A stretch of DNA of 64,000 nt, from the NCBI GenBank assembly GCA_963576565.1, contig OY755039.1:72186771-72250770 (forward strand), given 5' to 3'. This DNA is from Aspidapion aeneum (Eukaryota > Arthropoda > Insecta > Coleoptera > Brentidae). The position numbers and the translations under genes were made by a program. This document shows, piece by piece, positions 49,217 through 60,226 of the stretch. The first letter of the stretch is position 1; every line of letters begins with the position of its first letter. The notes below the pieces were generated by a model that did not search any database, was not told where the DNA came from, and was given only the letters and a program-made list of their open reading frames with translations.

Positions 49217-50170
49217 CTGAAAATAAAAAAAATTATAGTCTTCGATGTCGTATGCAAGGAAAGGGAAGGTACCCATATGCGGCTGGTAGGCACAAGTAGA
49301 TTTAGCAGTTGGGTTTTTTTAATTGAATTTTTTTTTATTCTTTTATATTTTTATGTTACGCGACACGTCTCTATTCCATACAACAGCGCGCTTTTCACCA
49401 TTGTTTAATGTATGTTAAACTTTACATTATTTTTATCTTTATGCTCCATAAAATACTGTTAAGACATCCAATAACCTGTACAAATAGATTTAGCAGTTGG
49501 ATGTTTCTTTTATAAAAAATATTTATTTCCAACTTTTAGGTTTAATTCTTAATCAGCCATTCATTTAACTAAGTCATGGTACCTAATTATTACCTAAATC
49601 ATGCATTTGTGTCAAACATTGAACTATGCCCAAAGGGTAGATAGGTGCGTTTCAACATACATTGATTGATGGTTGGGAGGGGAGAGGTAGGGGGGAACTA
49701 CTAAAATGGTGTTGAAAAAAATCTTAAAGCGTGTTCAGATATAATTTTTGAAATCCCTCTATATTTGTGAAAGTTATAGCTACAACTATTACTAATAAGG
49801 GGGCGGGGAGAGAGGGAAAGGGAGGGGGAACTAGTAAAATGTTGTTGAGAAAAAATCCTAAAGCGTCTGCAGAAAGAATTTTTAAAATCGCCTTATATTT
49901 GATAAAATTATGCGAATATGGTTTTTGAAGAGGGTGGGGGGGAATGACAGGAGGGGAGATGGGTGGGAGCAGGGAGGACTTAAAACCTACATCATGTGAT
50001 AAAATGACGTCTGACGACCGCCATGCTGATTCCTGTTTAAAAAAATATAGCTTATAGCACCTTCGGGATCAGCAGCAATTCAACCCTTTTTGTCAAAATC
50101 AGTTCAGCCGTTTAGCCTCTAGCGCGACACAAACACACTTATTTACATACATACGTATCCCAAGCGAAAA
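49217..50170. repeat. Upstream intron or 5' region with GGGGGAACTA repeat
   Basis: A first exon with the start codon should lie upstream of 49217 but none is identifiable. From about 49670 to 50000 a purine-rich unit with GGGGGAACTA(C)TAAAATG, GTTGA.AAAAAATC.TAAAGCG and TTTTTGAAATC..C.TATATTTG recurs two to three times at a spacing of about 120 bp, each with a G-rich start. Confidence 0.55.
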
Positions 50171-50189
50171 ACATTACCCTTCCTTTAGC

Positions 50190-50570
50190 CGTGCTGCAAT
50201 TCGGTAAAAATGGAAAGTGTCGAAATGGGTACAATAAGAAGATAAATGAGAATATCTAGAACAGATCATATAAGGAATGAGATCATAAAAGAAACAATGG
50301 GAATCGAGAGAAGCATAACGGATGACATCACTAAAAGACAACTGATATAGTAAATGTACAACAAATAAACGGCGGGAGATTACCAAAACAGGTCCTAGAA
50401 TGGCAACCAATAGGACGCAGGAAAAGAACGCGTCCTATACTGGAATGGCAACAGCAATCCAAAGATCAATGAGGTAAAAAAACCTGGCAGAAGATGATTG
50501 TCAGTATCGAAAGAGGTGGATAATAGGCGTCGGACAACGTAGAAAACCGTTCTAAAACGACATAAAGTAC
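50190..50570 (+). pseudogene. RTE-like LINE C-terminal remnant
   Basis: On the plus strand in broken frames the sequence gives GMRS/NEIIKETMGI, then VQQINGGRLPKQVLEWQPIG, RRKRTRPILEWQ and AEDDCQYRKRWIIG. The G-RLPK-VLEW.P-GRRKRGRP pattern is the conserved C-terminal tail of RTE-type and related insect LINEs. The reverse transcriptase is absent and stops occur throughout. Confidence 0.6.
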
Positions 50571-50929
50571 ACACGACTTAAATCTACAGTGTAAAGGAAA
50601 CTGAGGCTGGTTAGTCTTATTCTTTTGGAAAAACTAGTTGAACTTTTTATAATCTTTTGAGCAAATGACAAACTCTCTGAGCTCCTGTTGCACTAGTTTG
50701 ACAGCAGCAAAAGAGTGTCAGTGGACCCACGAGTGACGCATAAACTTTTCCAAAAGAATTCGCTATTAGTTTAGCAATTAGATTTATATATAAATTATTA
50801 ATGGTGTACTTATTTCAGATTATAAAACAATAAATCGTTTTTACCATTTCCAAACAAGACTGCATTACAAATTTTATTTTGTGCCAGGGATGGTTGTTAC
50901 AAAAACAAACAAACCTACAGTACCAAATA

Positions 50930-51790
50930 TGTCAACATACAGGGACTCTAACATACAGTAGGTAGACACATATCAATTAAAACGAGAATCAAGTCCAACA
51001 AAAAAATACAGGCCACGACCTTGAAAAAATCAGATGTTATTAGGGGACTAAATTTTACATTGGGTCTGTCTTATGGACGGAGAGGTTTAATTGTGATATT
51101 TTCGTACACTATATCGATATTCCACCAAAATTTTGTAAGGATGAAAGATGGTTAAAACGTTAAAATCTTTAAGATTTAGCATTCCTTACTGTGAATTCAA
51201 ATTACCCGCCATGCACCGCACGCCAACTCACCGCCAACTGTTATATTTGACATGGATATGACTTTGTCATTGTTTGTCATGGCATTTATTTATTTGCTTG
51301 TTATGTAAAACTTGTTCAATTTTTTAATGAGTTTTTACAATTGTTAATTTTTAAAAACAAAATTACACTACAAAAAAAATATTTTTTGATGTTGTAATTT
51401 TTGTAAACACATGTAAATGAGTTTTAAAAGTTGCCGAATATAAACAAATAAGCGTAGGTGAGCCGATTACTTTCCACGCAGAAACGAACACATTCGCTGC
51501 TTTAAATTTAATTTTTGTGTGAGCTAATGAAACGGCTCTGAAAAATTAGGGATTACTATACTTACATTAAAAAAAATTGTTTTACAAGAATATAGTAGAA
51601 ACAATCTAAAAACCGGCTTTATTTTTTTTTCAATCAAATACACATCAAATATTCATCAACCGTCATTCCAACTTTAATATTTTAAACACAATCAGCTGTG
51701 GTGTGACGTGACCATCAAAAATAAATTCAGCCTCCGCTGTGACGTCAAAAATGTATAGATCGTGGCCCGTTCGTTTTGGTAGCCCTGCGA
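50930..51790. repeat. Dispersed repeat family R, copy 2
   Basis: Same orientation and order of shared segments as 26120-26815: CCACGACCTTGAAAAAATCA, GGGGACTAAATTTTACATTG, GTGAGCTAATGAAACGGCTC and AACCGTCATTCCAACTT, closing GATCGTGGCCCGTT. An extra block (about 51190-51510) is absent or different in copy 1. Confidence 0.65.
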
Positions 51791-52089
51791 GAATATCAAA
51801 AGAAACATTGATTGGAATCAATTGAATACTTTTATTAGAAAGAAAACTTTCTAACAAAAATATAAATTAATTTACAATGTTTTTATGTCTTTATGTTATT
51901 TAACTTTATTATGATGATGTTGTTATTTTTACAACCACTACTCTGTTTTTGATGTAAATCGATTTTTTGGATTCAATTGCTGGCACTATCTATGTATAAG
52001 TTAACCAATAGAAAGGGTGGCGCGACAATTTATTTCCTTTATAAAAAAATTATTAAAATGTATTAAGGAAAACCTTGTTAAATTTTAGT
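51791..52089. other. Unassigned AT-rich stretch
   Basis: Nothing specific is recognised. Confidence 0.2.
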
Positions 52090-54135
52090 TTTAGCTCGCA
52101 GGTATAATATAACTATAGTTGTGTGAGCTATGGTGATCGTGTCCCACTAAGCACAAAATCTTTAAAAAACGTTCAATAAATGTTAAAAAAAAAATGTTTT
52201 TTTTCTAGCACAAATTTGTGTTAAAATTAAATCAACTTTTGACATTAAAACAATGTAAAAAATCTTAACGAAAATTTCATGTAAAGGCATTACCAAAAAT
52301 ATATTTCTTAATAACGTTAAGAAACCAGCATTTAAAAAACCATAATTTTACTAACATTAAAAATAGTACCATCAATATATGGTTATTTTTATAATGTTTT
52401 TCCTAGATCTCATTTCTAACGTTGAATTTAAGATAATATATGAAGCTAATAAATGTTTTGTTTTTTAAACATTAAAAAAAAATACTATAGAGGGCGCTGT
52501 CATATTCCCACTACCAGAACGGGCCATCGCCATTGTTAGTTGCGTTTCGCTGCGAGTTGATACGAGTCTGTAGCAGATACGCTTTGTGTAATTTTGGTTA
52601 AAATATTTGCCTTTTCTAGAAACAAACATGGCAAATTAAAAGCACAATTATTAATATTGAGAGTGAATACATATTTGGATCGGAAATTACTCCAGTTGTG
52701 TGGGAAAGATGGTATAGTTAAAGAACAACAAATATGTATGCAGTGATTTAAATGAAGCACCACAAAATAAGGTAAGAAAGTAAACAAAAGTAAAAAAATG
52801 GTTTTGTATGGAATATCGCATATCTACGTTATAGGTAATTAGACAGGGAATGCGACAATTCGCCGCGGACGATTAGCCGCTGCACTTTGAGCTGCGTATT
52901 CATTTGAGGCAAAATTCGCAAGCCTCGCAGCGGGACCAAACGAATGCCTCGTTTGCATTGTGAATACGCGCCTTGAGACGATAAAATATTCAACTTCTCT
53001 GCAGTTCCCACTTTGATCGGTTCGGTAATTCATTTGAGGCAGATGTTTCATGCCTCGCTGCGAAGCCGAACGTACAAACGTATATGCACGTGCTTTAAAG
53101 GCGTGGCGAACAGCCACACGCATGAACCCGCGGAACGGGACACTATCCGATCAGAGTGCAAATTTTAAACGAGCATTCAGTTGAATATTGTATGCCTTGT
53201 ATTCACCTGAGCATGAATGAGAACGAGGCATTCGTTTGGCCTCGTAGCGAGGCAGTTACTACAAAATTCTTGTTTACATAGAATTTTATTTTTAGAAGCT
53301 ACGGTTCCGAAATTCCTATACTGAGTGTGGAGTTCACGAAAACCTCAACGGAATCTTGCTGCTCTGCGTTTCCAAAAAAGAAGAATTTTATTTACGTTGT
53401 TTAAGTTACCTTATCTTTAGAGATATTTGAAAAAAATATATTTTTTCATTGTTAAAAAAACATTTATTTTTTAATGTTAAAAAAACATTTCTTTTTTACT
53501 GTTAAAAATCAATATTTTTTTAACGTTCAAAAAACACTTTAAAAAAACGTTAGTTTTTTGATGTTGGAAAAAGAATTATTTTTAATGTTATAAAAACATA
53601 AGATTATTTTTCTAACGTCAGAAAACGGGTTATTAAGCTTCTTTTTCACTATGAATATGATGTTAGAACTAACGTCCAACCTAACGTTATGTTTTTAAAT
53701 TAAACATTATTTTGACGTTATTAAAATGTTTTGTGTTTAGTGAGGTCAAAAATGAAAAAGGCTCTGCCAATTTTTACCCAATTTGGTCCACGAAAATAAC
53801 CCCCTAGAGGCGTTCGATTGAAGGTCCTCCCCCCCAGTGTAACACCACTGAACAAAACAAACTATAATGTAATTTTTTAATTTTCTTGCACAGTTACCTT
53901 CAAGATAGTAACACAAGTAACATTTTTATCACTTCCAGAACTCTTTTTTTGAATTCTAACGGCGTATGTACGGTGGATTTTGCCAATTTTTAAATGAGAC
54001 CATCTAGAGCCAAAAACCAACCTAGTTACCAACTTTCATTAAAATCGGACAAACAGTATTTGAGTTATGCGCGTTGGCCGTTACAGATGACTTACAGGCA
54101 GACAACAGACAGACAGACATAATGGAAGATTTTTT
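52090..54135 (+). mobile_element. Repeat family H fragment, split by a CACTAA-ended element
   Basis: At 52090-52143 one hairpin end of family H is present (TTAGCTCGCAGG..ACTATAGTTGTGTGAGCTAT). From about 53742 to 54135 its middle resumes (TAAATGAGACCATCTAGAGC, AACTTTCATTAAAATCGGAC, GAGTTATGCGCGTTGGCCGT, then CAGACAGACAG). The break is the element at 52145-53741. Confidence 0.6.
52145..53741. mobile_element. 1.6-kb DNA element with CACTAA(G/A)CACAAAA ends
   Basis: CACTAAGCACAAAATCTTTA on the left and the complement of CACTAAACACAAAACATTTT on the right are inverted ends. Subterminal DNA on both sides repeats a motif of the form AACGTT/TAACGTTAAAAAAACA about fifteen times in both orientations. 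GTC occurs just outside each end, a possible 3-bp duplication as made by CACTA-type elements, but the register is off by a base, so the class is uncertain. The GC-richer core repeats GAGGCA/GCCTCG around 52855-53260. No transposase is visible. Confidence 0.6.
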
Positions 54136-54614
54136 CCACCAAATAGCAACCGGTGGCAACAAACAGGTTTTTAAATTTTTCAGATGGATTTACGATGGCA
54201 TCAATCAAGTTCTTAAATTTTTCCGGTGGAATCCACCATCCATTAATAAAGTTACTATATTTTTCTGATGGAAAACAGCATGACTGCCATAAATAGGGCT
54301 GCGGCCAATTTATAGGTAAAGCTATTGGAGGGTAGTTAAGGACACTCATCGTAAAGGCAAGCCTTATAGGAAGCGAAGCTAACGTCAGGCATTCTATTTG
54401 TTGGTTATTATTTTTGACATGTTTTCCTCGGTTTCGCATTGGCGGTTCTGTTTTATTTTGAAGATGTTGTTTTACACACTATAAGGAAACCTACACTATA
54501 TATTGCACACCCGCTGAAAAATATATATATAATAACTTGTACTTTCTTCCATAAAAGCGTCATATTTATGTTTCGACAATTCACCGCGAGATGGCAATGA
54601 TGACTCTTTTATTT
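54136..54614. repeat. Short tandem repeat and hairpin remnant
   Basis: At 54170-54275 the phrase TTAAATTTTTC.G.TGGA and related units recur three to four times. At 54342-54380 ACACTCATCGT..GCAAGCC resembles the 52-bp hairpin at 24320. No gene is seen. Confidence 0.45.
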
Positions 54615-54741
54615 TAGGGTCACTGCATCACGAAGACGTAGTGTCTTCTTAGGGTAGCGACACGACAGCTAAATATTTTTGGTTATATGACGAATCTGAC
54701 ACTGTCAGGAGCGTAGCTTTTTTTGTGTTCAAAAAAATAAA

Positions 54742-55320
54742 ATGGTTTACAAATGTTACGTAAAGAACTGTCCATCACACCCCTTATATATATTTATACT
54801 GTCCAAATAAACAAACCATTAAAATAATGCTTTTTTAGATTATCGAATATAAAAACTAAATTTTTTATGAGTTCATATTTATTAGGACCCACACAGCGCA
54901 AGAAACAGACATGTTTTATAAAATATAAAAAACTGTTGTTGGATTTTGTATCATTTAATAAATTTCTTTATGCACTCTAGGGCATAAACGTGTACGGTTA
55001 TTCCCTTTTTTCATGGACTGAGGTAGTATTTTTTATCCCCTGTGTCCTTTGGCATAGGCTCCATATAAACGAAGCATTTAACTTTCTAGACTTCTCCAGG
55101 ATGTAAAACAGGAATACCTTTTCGATGAAATTTTCGACATTCCTTTTATTGCATCATTTTCGGTACTCTGAAAGCTGCTTTCTTTGGTGGCCTTTTCAAT
55201 GTCCATCTCAAAGTAGGAATAGACTTTATTATTTGATCCCTCGTTTGTTCCATCTTTGAGAAATTTAATTCGAACATAATCTCGACTAAACCTATTTAGT
55301 TTGTTATAAAATAAATATTA
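54742..55320 (+). pseudogene. Possible THAP-domain start, decayed
   Basis: The first 13 residues MVYKCYVKNCPSH match the C-x(4)-C start of THAP zinc fingers. The later Trp and the C-x2-H could not be followed because of stops. It is supported mainly by its place just inside the left end of an element with 8-bp target duplications. Confidence 0.35.
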
Positions 55321-55684
55321 TTTTTTTGCCAATTTTTTCTCTGTTTGTTAGCGTCTGACTGACTTTTGTTTAATTTCTACCATAGCAACGCGCCCAAAGC
55401 AACCAAATAAATGAAAACTATCACTGCCCACTGTATTATTATATACCGGGAGTTGACATGATAAAACTAGAGTACCGGAGTAAGTGGTTTAATATTTATT
55501 TATTTTATGATTATTATTATTTTTAGTATATAAAATTGTCATTAAAGTCCTTTCTAATCACAGCAAACAATAGCCGTCCTTCCGGTCGGGCACAAAAAAT
55601 CTTGCCGCGGGATTAAAACTAAACACAGCAGTTCCGAGGTTTATAATATATCTACTATTATTTTATTACGGTGTCCAAACAAAA

Positions 55685-55935
55685 GCGGGCGGCGAATAAA
55701 ACGTCGAAAGAACAATATGTCGAGGACACAAAAGGTCGAAAACATAAGGTTGAAACTAAAAAAGGCCGAAAATACAAAAGGTCGAAAGTACAAAAGGTCG
55801 AAAAACAAAAGGCCAAAACTTCAAAAGGTCAAAAATACAAAAGGCGAAAGTACAAAAGGTCGAAAATACAAAAGGTCGAAATTCCAAAAGGTCGAAAGTA
55901 CAAAAAGTCAAAAATACAAAAAATCGAAAGTAGCT
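55685..55935. repeat. Minisatellite ACAAAAGGTCGAAA, 14-17 bp
   Basis: About sixteen units of ACAAAAGGTCGAAA(G/A)T follow each other. It yields an open frame of Lys/Arg/Ser residues that resembles a basic protein but is only the repeat read as codons. Confidence 0.9.
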
Positions 55936-56269
55936 ACACTGTAATGATTGTAAAAAAAGGCGTTATTATAGACACAGAGGCATACGCACACACACACACC
56001 TAACGCACACATACACGAACACACACAGACGTCACGCCGATATTGCTAAAATAAGTCAAAATACACCCAAATAAAACATTTTCATCTCGTCGGCGTCATC
56101 TCAAAAACATTTTTTTCCTCGAAAGCAACACCTTCTCTAGCCATTGTTGCAAGGGCTAGAAAGGTAAAAAAAATTCAACAATTTAAAAATTCAAGGTCTA
56201 AAATTTTTTTTTCCATCTCTAGGTATTTGTTTGGGTAGCAACACGAAGGGTCGCAGACCTCTGTTCGCA

Positions 56270-56890
56270 AACATTTTCCTCGAACGGAAATTTGTCGAAA
56301 ACAGTTTTTTCGAACGGAAATTTGTTCGAAAACATTTTCTTCGAACAGAAATTTGTTTTAAAATTTTTTCTACCAAAGAGAATTTGTTCGAAAACAGTTT
56401 CTTTGAATGGAAATTTGTTCGAAAACATTTTTTCCAAACGAAAAATTGTTCGAAAACCATTTCTTTGAACGGAATTTTGTTCAAAAACATTTTCTTGAAT
56501 CAAAAATTTATTCGAAAACTTCGAATGGAAATTTGTATGAAAACATTTTTTTCAAACGGAATTTAGTTCGAAAAACATTTTTTCGAATGGAGATTTGTTC
56601 AAAAATATTTTCCTCGATCGGAAATTTATTCGAAAATAGTTTCTTCGAATATAAATTTGTTCCAAAACATTTTTTCGAACGGAAATTTATTCGAAAACCA
56701 TTTCTTTGAACGGAAATTTGTTCGAAAACCATTTCTTTGAACGAAAATTTGTTTGAAAACAGTTTCTTCAAATGGAAATTTGTTCGAAAACATTTTTTAA
56801 CGAAAACAGTTATTTCTAATTAACATTTGTTCGAAAATATTTTTTTTCGAACGGAAATTTTTTCCAAAACAATTTCTTCGAACAAAAATT
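56270..56890. repeat. Minisatellite GAACGGAAATTTGTTCGAAA, about 39 bp
   Basis: About sixteen units of 36-40 bp with TTCTTCGAACGGAAATTTG and TTCGAAAACA continue without break. TTCGAA palindromes recur every 15-25 bp. The frames it opens on both strands are artefacts. Confidence 0.92.
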
Positions 56891-57064
56891 TACGATCAAT
56901 TGGTGTTTTCCTCACCTTTCTCAATTGATCGCAAACGTATTCTAACCGTTCCAGACACTCGCTGACCTTTTTCCATAAAAACACTGCCTTCATTGATAAA
57001 GGTTAGAATAACACATTTTTCGAGAATATGTTTCGGTTGGTTCGGTTTGGTTTCACACTCTCTG

Positions 57065-57312
57065 CCCAGACAGCACAAGTACGTACTTTGTACGTACATA
57101 GTACGTAACTCTGCGACGTACTATACGTACATAGTACGTAACTCTGCGACGTACTATACGTACATTTTTGGACGTCCATTTATATAATACGTCGTGGGGA
57201 TGTAATTTTAGCCATGTACTATGTACGTAAAAAACTCGTACTAGGTACCTCCATGGTACGTTCAATTAAACGTAAACCATGTATATGTAAGTACTCCAGA
57301 CGTATTTGGTAC
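57065..57312. repeat. TACGTA-rich palindromic cluster
   Basis: GTACGTA, TACGTAC and related palindromes occur more than fifteen times in 250 bp, including a tandem pair of a 42-bp unit with AGTACGTAACTCTGCGACG. The phrases also pair with each other as inverted repeats. It lies inside the 3.46-kb element. Confidence 0.8.
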
Positions 57313-57829
57313 GTACAGGACATCAAATTAAAATAACAAAAGTGTAGAATTAGGACTGGGTACCATTAAAAAATATTCTGGCTTCCTGAACATTCCTACT
57401 TTAGGTGATCTTCCAGGTTTACGTCTCGATAGATTTCTAATAATGCCGTTAAATGTTATAATCCCAAATCTAAAGAACTCATGTTATTTTAAAAACAAAG
57501 ACTTACTGATATCGATGTAATATACAAAAATAAAAGTTTGGAATATTTTTCAAAAAATTATGTTTTTGTACAAAGTCTACCTGTTTGAAAGCACGGCAGA
57601 ACCACAGGAATGACTTTTGAAACTATAAAAAATTTACAAAAAAGACAAAATTTAGAGTAATCCCACGGAAATTATATTTTTTATCATTTCTAGGTAAGTA
57701 CTATAACTAATATTATATCTAATGGTAAAAGTGTATGCATTAAATTGTTTTGTAGTCTTTTTTGTATTAATTTATATTTCAAAAATAAAAAGTTGGTCAA
57801 AAACTTATAAGTATTGTTTTTAATGTTTT
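57313..57829. other. Interior of the 3.46-kb element, nothing recognised
   Basis: AT-rich sequence without a coding pattern or clear repeat. Confidence 0.25.
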
Positions 57830-58015
57830 TAAAAATATTTTACATACTGTAGGTACTCTGAAAATTCTGAGATCGCATTACAAACTTCTAGAGAAATTGT
57901 AGGTACTCTAAAAATTCCGAGGTTTATTAACAATATTGTATAAAAATTGCATGTAGGTACTCTAATTATTCCGAGGTAAGTGGACGAGTCGCCCATGGAA
58001 ATTCCGAGGCAGGTC
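57830..58015. repeat. Short minisatellite GTAGGTACTCTAAAAATTCC
   Basis: Three to four units of about 55 bp share GTAGGTACTCT.AAATTCCGAGG. It closes next to the right end of the 3.46-kb element. Confidence 0.7.
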
Positions 58016-58087
58016 ACGTGGGCTTTTCGCTACCCATGGAGACGCCAGGCTTCCAGGATGCAGTGACCCTATTTTATTTTGTCCAGT

Positions 58088-58360
58088 TTAGCTTAGGATG
58101 CGTTCCTTTACAGTGTCACTTCTGACTGTATAACAGCGTGAACGTGGAGTTTCATCCTGAAAAGAGTCACATTTCGAGTTGTGAAGGTTTTGGTGTGAAC
58201 TACTGGTTAAATCTGACCCATATAACAAGTAAAATACTGTTCTTTTTTGTGTTGTGACTGTTTTTTCGAAATGTTCAGTGTACTTAGAGTTAAGGAGGAA
58301 AAGAAAAAAATCTTTTGAATGTATTAGAGAATAATCACATTCCCAGTTGTTATTCAGCAT
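58088..58360 (-). CDS. Unassigned 90-codon open frame
   Basis: The frame contains KDFFLFLLNSKYTEHFEK and KCDSFQDETPRSRC and stops just outside the 3.46-kb element. I know no family for it, and neither splice sites nor repeats settle its status. It may be a chance frame. Confidence 0.15.
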   Translation of the reverse strand: MLNNNWECDYSLIHSKDFFLFLLNSKYTEHFEKTVTTQKRTVFYLLYGSDLTSSSHQNLHNSKCDSFQDETPRSRCYTVRSDTVKERILS

Positions 58361-58559
58361 TTTATAACTCGTAAAAATAAATACAAAGTTTCTTCTTTAT
58401 TTGTTTTCTTTTTTTATATTATTTACCATCCTGCGTGAGATCCTGATGAAAAAAGTTGTGTAACGGGTCAAAAACGCTAACGTATATTTTTTTTAATTTT
58501 TAAAAGTATTTCTAGCCGCGCCCCTGGGGGATAAAATGGGCAGTTTTTTAAAATTTTTA

Positions 58560-59089
58560 ATTAATTGCCGAATCGATCACAGATACACAGATTTAATAGC
58601 CAATATATATAGCGAAGCAACAATATCAATCAAAATCCACGAAGGAACCAAGCCAATTCACATAAGAAGAGGTAGAGGTGTCAGACAGGGTGATTCAACT
58701 ATTTAACCAAGCCCTAGAAGATGTTTTTAAAAACTTAGATTGGGAAGAAATGGGCATCAAAGTAAACGGACAATACTTAAACCACCTAAGATATGCTGAT
58801 TATATCGCCTTAATAACAGGTAAGAAAGAAGAACTGATAAAAATGCTGGAAGAACTGGATACAGCAGCCAAAAATATAGGCTTGAGTATGAACTACACTA
58901 AAACTAAAATCATAACAAACACAGATGAAAATATCACGATCAGAATAAACCAGGAGAAAATAGAACAAGTAGAGGAATACCTGGGACAAATTATTAAACT
59001 AAAAAAAGAAAACCAAACAGCTGAAATCAAAAGACGTGTAAGATTGGCCTGGACAGCATTCGGTAAATTAAGCTACATATTAAAAAATA
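58560..59089 (+). pseudogene. RTE-like LINE reverse transcriptase, left part
   Basis: The region reads RIDHRYTDLIANIYSEA, RRGRGVRQGDS, then after a small frameshift LFNQALEDVFKNLDWEEMGI and YLNHLRYADYIALITGKKEE. The active site YADD is altered to YADY, which abolishes polymerase function. The following INQEKIEQVEEYLGQIIKLK and RRVRLAWTAFGKLSYILKN are the usual downstream segments. The LINE is broken by the family H element at 59090. Confidence 0.85.
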
Positions 59090-59696
59090 CTCTGCCAATC
59101 TATGGGCACCTAAGCTCACACTAGGTACTATAATTATAGTGTACATGTGAGTTAATGTATAACTAAAAACTGAAATATACTTTATTGAACTCCAGACTCA
59201 ATTACCTTTCGTTTGATACCACACAAGCCATATTTCCACATAAACACTAATTTTTTAAATTTACCCCCACCCTTTTTTTAAAAGTAAAATGTATTTTATT
59301 TAACTCCAGACGCAATTACCTTTCGTTTGATATCACACACGCCATATTTTTACATAAACTCTAATTTTTGATATATACCCCCACCCTTTTATTTGGCTTG
59401 TGTTCGGTGGATTTTGTTTATTTTTAAATGGGACCATCTCGACCCAAAACCCAGCGTAGGTACCAAATTTCATTAAAATCGGGCAAGCGGTTTTTGAGTT
59501 ATGCGCGTTGGTCGTTACAGACAGACATACAGACAGACAGACAGACAGACAGACAGACTGACGGCGCTCCAAAAAAGTTTCAAAATCATCTGAAACGCAA
59601 AGATATATAAAAAATTTTGAAATCGGTGCAACTTTTTTTTTCTCGAAAAAATTAGGATCACTATAGCTCACACTACTATAGTGTAGTGTGAGCTAA
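59090..59696 (+). mobile_element. Hairpin-ended repeat family H, copy 2, TSD TAAAAAATA
   Basis: It starts CTCTGCCAATCTATGGGCAC and ends GTGTGAGCTAA, with a perfect 9-bp direct repeat TAAAAAATA at 59081-59089 and 59697-59705. Because it interrupts a LINE coding frame, the insertion site is clear. It carries ACCAAATTTCATTAAAATCG and (ACAG)n at about 59518-59558. Both ends form hairpins. The 9-bp duplication would fit a MULE-like element, but copy 1 shows no matching duplication. Confidence 0.85.
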
Positions 59697-60172
59697 TAAA
59701 AAATATCCTCAGTAACTCAAAACGAAAGTGTATAACCAATGTATCCTTCCTGTCCTTACCTATGGATCCCAGACCTGGACAGAAACAAAATCAAACATGG
59801 ATAAGGTAAAAAAAACCCAAAGATGAATGGAAAGACAAATGTTACATGGAAAGCTAACAGATAGAAAAAGGAATGAATGGATGAAAAATGAAACAAAAGT
59901 AAGGGATGTCAGAGGAGAAGTAGCAAAATTCAAATGGAAATTTAGCAGTCATAATATCGACAGAAAGACGATCGTATTGTAAACTTGAGACCTTGGGAAA
60001 ATAAAAGAAGTAGGGGAAGGCCACAAATGAGATGGGCGGACAATTTGAAGAAACATGCGGGAGCTAGATGGATGAACACGGCGACAGACAGGGAAGAGTG
60101 GAAGATATTGGGGGAGGCCTATATCCAAAGATGGATCGAAGAAGGCTAAATAGATAGATAGATAGATAGAAG
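59697..60172 (+). pseudogene. RTE-like LINE, right part and (GATA) tail
   Basis: The LINE resumes with VYNQCILPVLTYGSQTW, then SHNIDRKTIV, RSRGRPQMRWADNLKKHAGA and DREEWKILGEAYIQRW. The last part is the standard RTE-type C-terminus. Several frameshifts and stops are present. It ends in about six (GATA) units at 60149-60170, a microsatellite tail as is common in this clade. Confidence 0.85.
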
Positions 60173-60226
60173 AGTATGCAGGGCAGGGAAGAAGGGAGGA
60201 GGTGGGGGTGGGACTCGATATACAGT

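Larger units (their letters stand above)
54615..58071. mobile_element. 3.46-kb P/THAP-like element, TSD TTTTATTT
   Basis: TAGGGTCACTGCATC on the left and its complement GATGCAGTGACCCTA on the right are inverted ends, flanked by a perfect 8-bp repeat TTTTATTT (54607-54614 and 58072-58079). Near the left end an ATG at 54742 opens MVYKCYVKNCPSH, the spacing of a THAP-finger start, but the frame soon closes. The interior is mostly minisatellites and palindromes (separate entries). Degenerate inner repeats suggest long residence as a non-autonomous copy. Confidence 0.75.

Noticed and set aside
49111..49293. ATG at 49276 as the start of the host gene
   Set aside because: A long pyrimidine tract ending in CAG lies between that ATG and the signal-peptide core, so the exon more likely begins at 49216 and the true start is further upstream.
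55671..56003. Lys/Arg-rich open frame resembling a basic nuclear protein
   Set aside because: It is the 14-17 bp minisatellite read as codons, and a second frame is open over the same bases.
56191..56771. Overlapping plus and minus frames with FRTNFRSKK-type repeats
   Set aside because: Generated by the 39-bp TTCGAA minisatellite; open on both strands.
58088..58360. A host exon just outside the 3.46-kb element
   Set aside because: No splice sites or homology could be supported; kept only as a low-confidence frame.
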